Assembly (NCBI RefSeq): GCF_036669915.1
Contig: NC_089321.1
Span: 1,209,501-1,273,500, forward strand
Direction: 5' to 3'
Length of the DNA: 64,000 nucleotides
From: Pocillopora verrucosa
Lineage: Eukaryota; Cnidaria; Anthozoa; Scleractinia; Pocilloporidae
Below the pieces are notes generated by a model that saw only the letters and a list, made by a program, of their open reading frames with translations, did not search any database and was not told where the DNA came from. Both the position numbers and the translations under genes were made by a program. Every line of letters begins with the position of its first letter. The stretch's first letter is position 1. Positions 1 to 11,105 of this stretch are shown here, in pieces.

Positions 1-360
1 AAACGATACATCGAGTCGAACCTCAATGATCCGGACCTCGATTATTTGGATTTCTCGATTAGCCGGACTTTTCTTTGGTGTCAATTTGGCATGAACTTTT
101 ATTAGACATGATTAAGATCCGTAGCCATATTCTTTTCAAAACTACAGCGTTGAAAAGTGAAGTAAAGGCGTTTGCGAGGTTTTCACAAAGTAAAAGCAGC
201 GTTCACACGCGTCGTAACTAATAAAGAACATTCGAATAAGATCTGATTGTTTAAAGTTGCTTATTTCACGCTCTATTGGCTTGTTCGGTGTGATATGCAA
301 GATAAACAAGCCACACAGCGTCACGAATGTTTATTCACGATCTTCATGTCCTAAAAGCGT

Positions 361-600
361 ATGCGATCCGTTCCTACTATAAAAGATAAGCAGTCTATAA
401 ATTTGCGATCAGAGAAAGAAGAAAAAGGAACCAATTTGTCAGCTGAATATGGGGTTAGTACGGAGCAGATATCTGATATTCGCAAGAACAAAAAAGGGAT
501 CTTCTTAAACTTATCAATAATTCATAAGTTTGACAGCCAATTAAAAAACTGGCTAAATTCATCACTTACAAGAGTTTTGATATCGCTTGAAAACACATGA
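361..600 (+). pseudogene. Tigger/CENP-B-like transposase N-terminal HTH remnant
   Basis: This 79-codon open stretch contains the phrase LSAEYGVSTEQISDIRKNKK. That matches the CENP-B N-terminal/pogo helix-turn-helix pattern, in which a YGVS turn is followed by TISDI and a basic tail. In the family this domain binds the terminal repeats of the transposon. The reading frame ends soon after the helix-turn-helix with no catalytic domain. It is a remnant rather than a host gene, although the short frame itself has no stop. Confidence 0.6.
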
Positions 601-1221
601 AAACCACGTGTGTTTGATCACATATCAAAACCACATCTGGTTTTTATCTGTCTTCTCACTGAAAATCAATATTCATGGTCAGACAGAAACAAATTGAACA
701 CAAAAACAATACTTCAGTTTAATTAATCATTATTATTAATCGGCTTCTTGTTAATTTTTTTTTTGGTTAACAAAAATGTTTACATCACAATTCGTGAACG
801 AAGAAGCATTCAAAAATGAAAAACCTGTCATCTGTCACAATTTAATTCTTCTTCCTTTTTTTCTGTCTCCGTTTCTGCTCCTAAATAAAGCTAATATCAT
901 GAGAAACTTTCTTCTCACATGTTTTCTCAGAAGCAAATAATGCATTACAACTGTGCCCGGTTCTCTCTTTAATTAATTTCTCTTCTACACCACCATTAAA
1001 GAGTTAAGAAACACGAGTGACGCGCAAACAATGGGCCGTTTTTCGCTTGCTTCCCGCAGCCTTGCACAAATTCGGCAAAATAGAATTCTAGGTGTTGATC
1101 TCTACGGGATTATTCTCAAAAACACCATTCTCGACTCTTGCCTGAAATAGTACACTTCATTCCTTATGAAAAGGGTTTCAGCCAATCTAATCAACAATTG
1201 ATAAAACCGTATTGAACATCG
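601..1221. other. AT-rich non-coding stretch inside the Tigger relic
   Basis: No gene, RNA or clear repeat was seen here. Base composition is AT-rich, and there are no open frames of note on either strand. It is most simply decayed transposon interior. Confidence 0.5.
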
Positions 1222-1560
1222 ATCAAGCTAGTGACCTAAGCAACTAAACGATTTAATGTTTTGCTTCCCACAGTTTCTTCTAAATGCCTTTGGATGTCAC
1301 AGATAATTCTATTAAGGGTCCTTGCTGGATGCACCTTTCCTTCACTATTCGCAACCTCCTAGACAAATTTACCCAGCCAATAGTTTAAAGTGTTGGCATC
1401 CATATTTGCCAAATCTCTACTCAACGACTTGACTTTGTACAAATCTCCATAATCTTTAAAAGCGCCACCAGCATCAAGTACAGGAACTTCAACTTTCCTA
1501 TTCACCCACCATTCGTGAGAAATGGTAATCGCCCATTTGGTTTGGTAGGCATTTGACTTA
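1222..1560 (-). pseudogene. Crypton-type (DUF3504-like) recombinase fragment
   Basis: Reading the minus strand from about 1555 down gives a frame with TKWAITISHEWW, VPVLDAGGAFKDYGD, NYWLGKFV, then a TAG stop, then EVANSEGKVHPARTL and IICDIQRHLEE. This order (NYWL-KFV-EV, a P-RTL motif, then C/DIQRHL) is characteristic of the DUF3504 domain shared by Crypton-derived proteins such as ZMYM2 and QRICH1. The in-frame TAG between KFV and EV and the loss of the downstream region mark it as dead. It lies opposite in strand to the surrounding Tigger relic, suggesting nested or chimeric insertion. Recognition is by motif only. Confidence 0.5.
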
Positions 1561-2164
1561 GGGATACTCCCTTAAATCAATTTTGATTTTTCTTACCCAG
1601 TTTTTGAAGAACAAAAACGGCTTACGGTATTCGCTGCAGAAGACTCCGCCATCTTCACTCCCACATGACTTACGACGGACAACAACAAGATTATTTCTTA
1701 AGTACATAATCTCATGGGAAATTAGAGCACTGAAACAATACACCCTAATTACTGCAGAAGTGCGAAAATTTTTGGAAGCCAGGTTAAAAACTCGAGCGTC
1801 GTGTTTGAGCGGGGTTTCCAGACACCTCGTAATAGTAAAAGTATACGGCCTACGGCCTCGCACTTTAACCTGTTTCTCAGTGTCTATTGAAGATTGAAGC
1901 GTAAATCGCTGAAAGTTGCACATGATGAACAGCTCTATAAAGCCCTGTATGCCTGGTTCATCTAGCACTCCAGTTTCTGGTCCCATTCTTCAAGAGAAAG
2001 CAAAAATTTTACAGCCAGCTACACACAGATCCCACAGGTGGCGACTTTAGAGCTTCGACAGGATTGCTTGAGAAATTCAAAAATCGTCATGGAATTTGAA
2101 ATCTAAGCATCCAAGGAAGGACGGGGTTTAACCGCTGAGCAAATCTACACCGCTGTGGAGATGT

Positions 2165-2491
2165 TTGCCTGACAGAACCTTGGTGTCACGCCGTGAAAAA
2201 TCTACCCCTGGCTTCAAGAAATCAGAAGATTGCTTAACCATCCTTTTTGCGAAGCCACGATGTTTTAAAAAACGCGTTATTGGACAGTCTTCTTTCGAAG
2301 ATGAAAGTAGCGGCGACGGGGAAGATGAGAGCCAAGATCAGAGAGTTGTTTCGAACTCTAAAGCTGTTGAATATTTCGAAAAGTGTTTATTATGGATGGG
2401 AAGACATAGCAATGTTAAAGCTATCCAGATTGTGCAGCTTCGAAGAATGATGGAACTTCGATGTTCGATGTTCTTTTCTACGACAAACTGA
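2165..2491 (+). pseudogene. Tigger transposase C-terminal remnant
   Basis: An acidic stretch (SSGDGEDESQDQ) is followed by VSNSKAVEYFEKCLLWM and then a QLRRMMEL segment. Tigger/Jerky transposases end in the same order: an acidic linker, a paired-helix segment like ALEALETLLRYFEQ, then LRRLRD. Together with the helix-turn-helix fragment at 361-600 it brackets one old element. It is not expected to encode a working protein. Confidence 0.5.
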
Positions 2492-2684
2492 CTTACTTCA
2501 ACAATTTAGGCTAATGTAAAAACATTCATAACGGACAGTGAAGATGTAGGCCATATTTTTTTTCAAAACGATTTGTTAATGTTTTGCTTCATGATTAAAG
2601 GTCGCTTTCTTAATTTAATCAGTTTTTTTTCCTCATTAATATTTATATTCTCGATTATCCACACTATTTCGTCTTGTCCCACCA

Positions 2685-3290
2685 TCTAGAACACCTTTGA
2701 ACCGGACAGGAAAGAAATCTGCCCTGCCACTAGTAGTGCCCGAGCTCGCGACACCTTTCCCAAATCACATTATCTTGCATTCCTGATTTTCGCATCATAT
2801 TTTTTTCCCGAAATGCGCGAAGTTTACCAGTCGCGAAGATTTTGAATTCGAAGGTAATTACATAACCGCGTAAGAAACTAAACACCTACAAGGCTCTTTC
2901 TGTATGTAGTATTTAGACACTAAAGAGACCCACCCAATTGTATGGTAAGTTAGGCAAGGGTGCTCCGACAAAGTTGAATTTTCTTTTTTCTTCTTACTTT
3001 TCGGTTTTGCATCTTGACATTAGATAACATTGAGCAATAATGAAGACCAAAGAAGGTTCTGCAATTGCAATTGCAATTCTGACAAATTGGTATTGTTGAC
3101 GGGCTTTGCGCTGGAAAAATTATTATGCAAACTAGCTGGCTGCACAAAGCTAATTTGCATAAGTAATTCAAGCCAAAGTTAGACGCCTCTTGGTGGCGTG
3201 AGGTGTTCGCCGAACACTCCAGGACATCCGATAATCGCCAGAAAAAAGATAACAAAGTTTCCCTCGACTGAAATGGAAAAAACCGCCACT
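2685..3290. repeat. Third, truncated copy (copy 0) of the local duplication
   Basis: From ACACCTTTGAAC near 2690 the sequence follows block B from about 20653 (AAAGAA.TCTGCC, CGCATTCCTGATTTTCGCATCA, GCGCGAA, ATAACCGCGTAAGA). From about 2985 it follows 22150 onwards (CTTCTTACTTTTC, ATAACATTGAGCAATA, AGACCAAAGAAGGTTCT). It is much shorter than blocks A and B and has diverged more. It carries no copy of the Cys-Pro gene. Confidence 0.65.
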
Positions 3291-3489
3291 TCCAATAACT
3301 GCATTTCTAATCATTCATCAAACAAGAGTCCAGAGAAATGCCTCAAAGAAACTTAACGAGTTGAAATGCAAATAACCTAAGGGACGGTACGCTAAGTGAT
3401 TTTTTTCTTGGTAAAAACAATGCATGTCTTAAAGAAGACAGCAGTTAATCGTGAACACAAGGTCCTCAAATAGTCCTGGCCAAAGGTCA

Positions 3490-6105
3490 CAGCAAAATAT
3501 ACCATTAGGTATACAAGGTATACATTACCTAAGAGGGTATAGAAGAGATTAAAAATAACCCTAAGGTATACACTACCCAAGTAGGTATACAAGATATTAA
3601 AAAAAACCCTTAAGTAAGGTAACCCTTACACTACCCAAGAGGGTAGGAAGAGATTAAAAGTAGCCCTCAGGTATACACTGCCCAAAAAGGTATAAAGGAC
3701 ATGAAAAATAAACCCTCAGGTATACACTGCCCAAGAGGGTAAAGATGAGATTAAAAATACCCCTTGGGTATACACTGCCCAAGAGGGTATAGAAGAGATT
3801 AAAAGTAACCCTCAGGTTAAAACTGCCTGAGAGAGTATTCAAGAGATTAAAAATAACCCTCAGCTATACACTGCCCGAGAGGGTATAGAAGAGATTAAAA
3901 GTAACCCTCAGGTAAAGAACTGCTTGAGGGAGTATAGAAGAGATTAAATATAACCCTCAGCTCTACACTGCTAGAGAGGGTATACAGGAGATTAAAAATA
4001 ACCCTTAGGTATATACTACTCAAGAGGGTATAGAAGAGATTAAAAAAAAAACCCCAGGTATACACTAGCTAGGAGGGTAAACAAGAGATTAAAAGTAGCT
4101 CTCAGGTATGCACCACCTAAGAAGATATAGTGTACATTAAAAATAACCCTCAGCTATACAATGCCCAAGAGAGTTTAGACGAGATTAAAAGTTACCCTCA
4201 AGTATACACTGCCCAAGAGGGTATAGAAGAGATGAAAAGTAATCCTCAGGTATAAACCACCTGAGAGAGTATACAAGAGATTAAAAATAACTCTCAGCTA
4301 TACACTGCCCAAGAAGGTATACGAGAGATTTAAAATAACCCTTCGGTATACACTACCCAAGAAAGGATAGAAGAGTTCAAAAGCGCCCTCAGATATATAC
4401 TAATCAAGAATATATAGGACATTAAAAATAACCTCAGGTATACACTGCCCAAGAGAGTACAGAAGAAAATTATAAACCCTTAGGTTTACACTACCGAAGA
4501 GGGCATAGGAGGGATAAAAAGTAACCCTCAGGTATACACTGCCGAAGGGGGTATTGAAGAGATTGAAAATAACCCTCAACTATAAACTGCCCAAGAGGGT
4601 ACAAGAGATTAAAAGTAACCCTCTGGTATACACTGTCCAATAGGGTATGGAATGGATTAAAAATAACAATCAGGTATACTCGGCTAAGGGGATATAAAAG
4701 AGATGAAAAATAACCCTTTGGTTTACACTACCCAAGAGGGTATAGAAGAGACTAAAATTAAGAGATTCAAAATAACTGCGCAGGGGGATATAGAAGAGAT
4801 TAAAAATAATCCTTAGGTTTACACTACCCAAGAGGGTGTAAAACAGATTAAAAGTAACCCTCAGCTATACACTGCCCAAGAGGGTATACAAGAGATTACA
4901 AATAACCCTCAGGTATACACTAACCGAGAGAATATAGAAGAGATTACAAATAACCCTCAGGTATACACTACCCAAGAGAGTAAAGAAGAGATTAAAAGTA
5001 ACCCCCTGGTACACACTGCCTGAGAGGGTATACAAAAGATTCAAAATAACCCTTAGGTATAAAATGCCCAAGAGGGTATAGAAGAGAACAAATTAAAATA
5101 ACCCTCAGCTATACACTGCTGAAGAGTGTACAGAAGGGATTTAAAATAGCCCTCAGGAATACACTACCCAAGAGGATATAAAGGAGATTAAAAATAACCC
5201 TCAGCTATACACTGCCCAAGAGGGTATAGAAGGGTTTAAAAATAACCCTTCGGTTTATACTTCCCAAGAGGGTATAGGAAAGATTAAAGTAACCCTCTGG
5301 TATACACTGCAAAAGAAGGTACAGAAGAGATTACAAATAACCCTTAATTATAGGGGGTATAGGAGAGACTAAAAATAACCCATAGCTATACACTACCCAA
5401 GAGGGTATACAAGAGATTAAAAATAACCCCTAGGTATACACTACCTAAGAGGGTATAGAAAAGACTAAAAGGAGCCCTCAGGTATACACTGCCCAGGAGG
5501 GTATAGAAGGGATAAAAGAGAACTCCTATGTATACACTACCCAAGAGAGTATGGAATAGATTAAAAGTATCCCTCAGGTATACACTGCCCAAGAGGGTAT
5601 AGAGGAGATTCAAAATTAGAGATACAAGAGATTAAAAATAACCCCTAGGTATACACTACCTAAGAGGGTATAGAAAAGACTAAAAGGAGCCCTCAGGTAT
5701 ACACTGCACAACAGGGTATTAAAGAGATTAAATATAACTCTTAGGTTTACACTACCCAAGAGGGGAAAGAAGAGATTAAAAGTAACCCTCAGGTATACAC
5801 TACCCAAGAGGGGAAAGAAGAGATTAAAAGTAGCCCTCAAGTATACACTGCCCAAGAGGGTATAGAAGAGATAAAAAATAACCCTTGGGTGTACACTGCC
5901 CAGGAGCATATAGAAGAGATAAAAAAATAACCCTCAGATATACACTACACAAGAGGGCATAGAAGAGATTAAAAGTAACCCTGAGGTATACACTGCCCCA
6001 GAGGGTATAGAAGACAATAAAAATAACCCTCAGGTATACACTACCCAAGAGGGTATAGAAGAGATTAAAAGTAACCCTCAGGTATACACTCCCCAAGAGG
6101 GGACG
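3490..6105. repeat. Minisatellite, unit about 48 bp, roughly 54 copies
   Basis: A degenerate tandem array is built from AAGAGGGTATAGAAGAGATT followed by AAAAGTAACCCTCAGGTATA and CACTGCCC. The unit counts to about 48 bp with single-base length drift between copies. Because 48 is a multiple of three, several minus-strand frames stay open and appear to encode a 16-residue repeat (LLGSVYLRV and FNLFYT). These frames have no plausible start context, splice structure or conserved ends, so I do not call a gene. Variation between units is substantial, so this is not a recent uniform expansion. Confidence 0.92.
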
Positions 6106-6329
6106 AAAAATTGAATTCACACTAATTAATGTCAGATGACTGCTCTTTATCGGGAATTTTTATTTTGACAGAAAGGTGAGGCATCCACCGCCAACTTATA
6201 TTATTAGCTTATTAAATAATTTTATCAAAACACCCACGGAATTTAGCTTACAGATAAACTTTCTGTTACTTAACCAATAACCAGTTTCTGTTCGGTTTAT
6301 TAAACTGTCGCCTTCCATGGATAAATTGC

Positions 6330-6560
6330 GGTGATATCCTAAATATGCAAGAGGTTAATAGTGGCAAGGAGACCGACAAGGGTCATTTAGTAGTTTTTTT
6401 GTTCAGCAAAAAATTAAAACATGAATATGATAGCGATCTTCGCAGTAATGAACACTACTTAAGCAGTAGTGAAAATGAGGCCTGAAAAAACATTTAGGCC
6501 TGTACAGGATTTGAACTCATGACCTCTGCGATATCAGTGCTGTGCTGAGAGTGCACTTAG
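6330..6560 (-). mobile_element. tRNA-derived SINE (block A copy)
   Basis: On the minus strand the segment contains a pol III B-box-like GAGTTCAAATCC preceded by GGTCAT, then a body ending in sequence complementary to GAATATGATAGCGATCTTCG and TGAGGCCTGAAAAAA. The same body occurs at 15650-15815 and 41186-41345. The tRNA-like 5' half is damaged here. The copy is shared by blocks A and B, so it was present before the duplication. Confidence 0.65.
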
Positions 6561-6654
6561 CTGAGAAGCCAACAAGTCAAAAATTAATACAGATAGGCAA
6601 TGGTACAACTGTGGTATTGTTCAGCAAGTACACGATATCCCAAGGCTATGAGGC

Positions 6655-6975
6655 TGAAATGATGATTAAAGTGTTTAACTTATTGACCTTATTCGAAGTT
6701 AAATACAGAGATATCCATGATAATTCCCCGGATGAGGTTGTCCTTAAAATTCAAGGACAATATCCTGGTGTGGGTATAAGAATGCTCAAAGGTCATCCTT
6801 AAAGTCAAGGTCTCACTTTGCAAAGAGAAAGGACGAGGCAGTCTTTACTCAGAGTAGATCCTACTGGGGTTCTTCAAAGATGGCTTAACTCGATCTGCCG
6901 CCGAATTTACTCTGTGCCATGTCCTCAAGCTCACTGGCTTATAGATGAAAAGAAATTTTAAAAACTCTAAGGCAC
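6655..6975 (+). pseudogene. DDE/rve integrase-type transposase fragment (block A)
   Basis: The frame through 6802 ends with RDIHDNSPDEVVLKIQGQYPG then RMLKGHP. This resembles the linker upstream of the rve integrase core found in a widespread family of animal transposon-derived integrases (pattern D-S--EL---I---FP--GYRM--GHL). A stop and frame shifts follow. The next part (DPTGVLQRW, then YSVPCPQAHW) is recoverable only by changing frame. It is a decayed transposon gene whose continuation is cleaner in block B at 15812-16057. Confidence 0.5.
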
Positions 6976-7189
6976 AAGTACGAAACCTTGAAAATGCAAA
7001 AAACATACAGCAATAAACATTCTCAAACTAACCTTTGAATTGTTGTAAAAATTGCAGAATAATTAATGCCACACGTACAAAGCACTCCAAAAGCAAAGGA
7101 AACGCAATTTGGTTTCCCACTCCTTTCGGGTTTCTGAAGTCCCAGGATGTTGGCCCAATGCCACGGAGCGAACAGAGATGGAATGATAT

Positions 7190-7480
7190 TTGCACTGAAT
7201 ATTGCTGAATTGCATGTTAACACGAGCTGTTCGAATTGAATGTTTGCAGTGAATGTTCGAATAAAATGTTCGCATTAAATATCAGGATTGAATTAATGTT
7301 ACAATTGAACGCTTGCACTGAATGTTCGAATTGAATTTTGTTTATATCTAATGATCGACTTGCATGTTTACATTGAATGTTTGAATTGAATGTTGGAATT
7401 GCATGTTTTTATGAAATGTTCGGATTGAATGTTTACATTGAATATCGGAATTGAATGTTTGAATCGAATAAGAATGTCCA
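7190..7480. repeat. Degenerate GAATGTT-type short tandem repeat
   Basis: Many imperfect repeats of about 12 bp, such as TTCGAATTGAATG and TTTACATTGAATG, fill this stretch. The matching region of block B (about 16165-16330) has the same repeat but fewer units, so copy number has changed since the duplication. Confidence 0.75.
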
Positions 7481-7928
7481 AAATGAAAGTGTTATTAATA
7501 TATTTGAATACCCAAGATGAAAGTTTCGTTAAAGGATGTGAAGGTTGAATTAAAAACCCGCTTATTTGAAGTTAATATTCAAATGTTACTAGAGGGTTTG
7601 ATGTTTATAATTAAATGTTAAACCTGATTCATTGAAAGTTTTAACTGACTATTTGTGCGTTTGGAGCGCATGATTAAGTGTTCTAATGGATTTCTAAAGG
7701 CTTATATGAATGTTTAAATCACAATTTGAAAGTTTACAGTTAATATTGCAAAATACCCAATATCCCAACACCACAATCTGTATATAAAAGTTAAAATTTT
7801 AGGAGGAAACTGGCTGAATAAAAACGTACCCTTAAACAACACACCAAAATGGAATTAAAAGTCATTTCTGAATAAACTACTTAAACGCCAGTTGGCCCAG
7901 TCAGATCCTTCTTCCTTTCTGAGGAAGC

Positions 7929-8921
7929 CTAATTGCATTTTGGCATGATGCACTTTCCATGTGCATCACGAGCAAAGATTGGGCAGGTATCTGGAGGGAA
8001 TGGCCAAGGTCCAGCCTTCTTCTCAGCCTCCCTGGAGATTTCATGAACCCTCTTCATCAGCTTCTCGAATGCAGCTCGACCCTTAGGAGTGGCTGTCTTA
8101 TCTCGCATTTCGGCCAATTTGCCCACGTACTCACCCATAGTTTTCAGGTTCTTGAATGGACATCCGTCTTTGAAACCAGGGCAGTTTCCGGTAATTCCTT
8201 TCGTTTCATCAACAAGAGATTTATATGGGCACACATCTTTGCCAAAAGTTGGGCATTTCTTGACGATCTCCTCAACCGTCAAAGAATATGGACACCGCAG
8301 GTTTAAGTGTAAAGTTAAACTAGAAACGAAAATATTTACCGGGAACTGTACACAACAGCTCAAATAAATCAGTCGTGAGCTAATCACATTTTCTTCACTT
8401 CAGGTAATAGATTCTTTAGAATGATTCATGTTTCGAGATTTGCTCTGAAAGTGGGAAAAACACCAGACAGTGACAATCGTTTGGCATTAATTAAAAAACT
8501 GGGGAAAGAAAACAAATTCCCGCACCTGAGCTATACGTTAGAACGCTCTTTATCGATGGTTTTCATTTTATAGTTTCACTCTGAAACCGAAATTACTTAC
8601 CACAGTGTATGCAGGTTTCAAAATCTCCTTTCCTGCAATGTCTTTAGCAAAGGGGCAGCCACCCTTGAAGGAGCTTTGAGGGGAGACAGTTCCATATTCT
8701 ACGTGTTTTTCCTTTGTAAAAAAGTGGACATCCTTCAAAAACTCGATCCATTGAGCTTCACTTTTGGACTGGTCACGCATCTGACCCATCATGTCTTGAA
8801 GCTCACCCACAGTCTTGCATTGTTTGAAGGGGCAGCCATTGTTGAAAGGAGGGCATGTGGCACAGACGCCTTTCTTTTCTTGAGCAAGCTTGGTATATGG
8901 GCAGCCACCACCGAAAAATGC
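7929..8921 (-). pseudogene. Cys-Pro-repeat protein, copy A, broken paralogue
   Basis: Two exon-equivalents remain: exon 2 (8601-8921, truncated at its 5' end) and exon 3 (7929-8294). Their frames are intact and very similar to copy B at 17477-18612. Two lesions make normal expression unlikely. First, the sequence jumps from AAAAATGC (8921) directly to CAATATAG. Relative to B this removes about 160 bp containing exon 1 with the start codon, intron 1 and the first ~28 nt of exon 2 with its acceptor. Second, the acceptor of exon 3 reads CTGCGG where B has CCGCAG, so the AG is lost. No ATG precedes the exon 2 frame. The exon 2 donor (GTG|GTAAGT at 8601) is still intact. Function is unknown. The near-absence of stops suggests recent decay, or use of other exons that I cannot see. 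Confidence 0.75.
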
Positions 8922-11037
8922 CAATATAGTTGTGAGGTTAGCAAGAAAACGATTTACTTAAAGCACTTACAAAATCATGCTTACAAAGCGACCGAGAACT
9001 GTGTTTGTGGTCAGACAGAGAGAGTTTTGAGAGTCATTTATTTCCTGAGTCCTCAACGATTTCATCATTTCTGTGGTGTCTCCCATGAAATCACTGCATA
9101 GGTAAATGGGTGTATTTTTGTACTTTCCAAATTCGGTCAAGTACATTCATTCTCAAAAAGCTGTCTGGGTTGATATCTTGTTGACTGCAGAGAACAAAAT
9201 TTGCTCCGACTTTTAGATCAGCTTCCACTTCCAAATTTTAACGCGGAGTGTGCTGCTCAAATACTACTTTGATCGCTCGAAATAGAAAGTTCTAAGTTTA
9301 ACTCAGAAAAATGAAAAACTGAAACGATTAACTACAGTAATTTCATCTCATAAATACGTTGTGTCTGCACTACATAATTTCATAAAAATGATTCCCTTTG
9401 TGCGGATAATTGAGCAAGACGAAAGACGAAAGTGGCGACACATCAAGATATTGCTTATTGTTATAAAGACAACGTCTTGCCAAACAGAAGCTATGGGCTT
9501 ACAATGTTCTGTGGCTACAATTTGAACGACTTTATCATCTTCTTAACCCGGGGCATATCTTCTGTTTGTTTAGTTTTATGGTTTAATAGCGGACATGTTG
9601 AAATGTACCAGGAAACTTCTCGATTATCAATGGGTTCCTATAAAGCCTGTGCCTTTGTCTCCTAGCTAGTTCCCCTTTTATGTGTTCTTGAAAGTCAAAG
9701 ATTTGCAAAAGAAAGTTCGTATTCAATTTTTTAAAGGTTTTCTGGGCTGAGATACCACTGAAACAGGTTGCAAAGACCAACCATAGCGTCAACGGCTTTA
9801 ATTTGAGAAGACGAAAACAAAAAGTGAACTGTCGAGCCACTACAATACCAATAACTATAATTTTTTTCTTCATTTTACTTCTAATACAAAAAAAACAAGC
9901 TCGACATTTGTACTGTTTCTTGAGATCTCACGAGAGAACGTAATAGTTTAGGTTTTCCCCATTTTGCACTCTATCCATTGAGATAAAATTTGATTCATTC
10001 ATGGGAAGAAAACATTGCTTTCATGAACTTAGCTTTTTTTCGCTTTGTTAATCGTCCAAAGAGCTCACTCTCAATGTGATTACTACTTTTTTCCTATCCT
10101 TCAAAGATCATGCAATGGACGACAATAATAATAACAACATCATTCGTCACTCTCTTTTAGGATACTTAGCACCAGAAGCGACAAGCACTGGTAATATTTC
10201 CTCAGGATAAAAGAGTTCAATATTATAATTAGAAAAGACAGTAATTAGGGAGAGTCACACAGATTGAAAATCAAATTCTGTAGCTTTAGCTCCTCAATGA
10301 AAAATTTGAGACAGCACTTAATTGAAACCCTTGTCTAACCTCATGACTGAGTCACTTACTAGCTTAGATGAAGCCATGTATAGCTCTAAAATTTCTTGCA
10401 GAAAGACTTTCTCCCAAAAATACTTCAGAGACTCGTAAGCTGTAGTAGTTCACACTGTTACTGACTGGCTCAACTGATTATGCTGGGGTTGGGTGTAACA
10501 ATTCAAAAGTAAAATCGAGGTAAATAACGTTGGATGATTGACGCATCAAAACAGGTTATTCTCGATCAAACAGGTTTTCCCACACACGTCGCAATGTATC
10601 ATGCATTTAAAAAAACGTGATAAGCCTAACCAATGTTTTTACAACGCCTATAAATTTGTTTTAAAGTTTCTGATTATTCGTATCAATAGGAGGACCGTCC
10701 AAATCTTGCTCACTTAAAACTCTTTTTTGGCAAACCAAGATGATTGACTCAACATAAAAATAGATATATATATTTGTCGACCATCATAAAAGGCACCACC
10801 AGCTCATCGATCTAATTCAGACAGAATTGAACTTTTCAATGCCCCCGCACCAGTTTTAATAAGTGTTCAAATCAGTCTTTACCTAGAACTGTATTTAGCT
10901 TTGCCGTTACGAGCTAGGGCTTAAAGTAAGTTTGGGTAATACATTCTGATACACCTTTGAACTGCACGGGAAAGAATCTGCCTTTTCCGCATCACCTGAT
11001 CTCGCATTCCTGATTACAATCCATACATTTTCAAGTG

Positions 11038-11105
11038 GAAGGATAATGAAAAGATATAAAAAGATAATGAAAAGATATCAAAAGATAATGAAAAGATATC
11101 AAACA
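11038..11105. repeat. AAAAGATAATGAAAAGATAT tandem, three units
   Basis: Three near-identical units of about 20 bp are seen here. The matching site in block B (about 21555-21605) has two. This is a simple replication-slippage difference between the paralogous blocks. Confidence 0.7.

Larger units (their letters stand above)
1..2690 (+). mobile_element. Degraded Tigger/pogo-type DNA transposon
   Basis: The left end has repeated phrases of the form TCTCGATTAGCCGGACTTTT and CCTCGATTATTTGG, typical of Tigger terminal sequences. A related phrase, TCTCGATTATCC, recurs near 2650. Between them lie an N-terminal DNA-binding fragment (361-600) and a C-terminal transposase fragment (2165-2491) in the same orientation. 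The DDE catalytic core was not recognised, so the element is dead. A Crypton-like fragment on the opposite strand (about 1222-1560) sits where the core should be. The outer limits are approximate because the right terminal repeat is poorly preserved and the left end runs off the window. Confidence 0.6.

Noticed and set aside
1558..1986. 142-codon minus-strand frame and 104-codon plus-strand frame over the same DNA
   Set aside because: Neither shows a recognisable domain. They overlap each other and sit inside transposon debris, so they are probably chance frames.
3392..6120. Series of minus-strand frames encoding LLGSVYLRV/FNLFYT repeats
   Set aside because: They are translations of the 48-bp minisatellite. 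Unit drift shifts the frame often, there is no consistent start, and no splice structure or conserved flank supports a gene.
7959..8367. Plus-strand frames opposite the Cys-Pro gene copy A (and 17507-17860, 18040-18513 opposite copy B)
   Set aside because: They mirror the real minus-strand exons, which have the domain repeat, in-phase splice sites and cysteine pattern. The plus-strand products have none of these.
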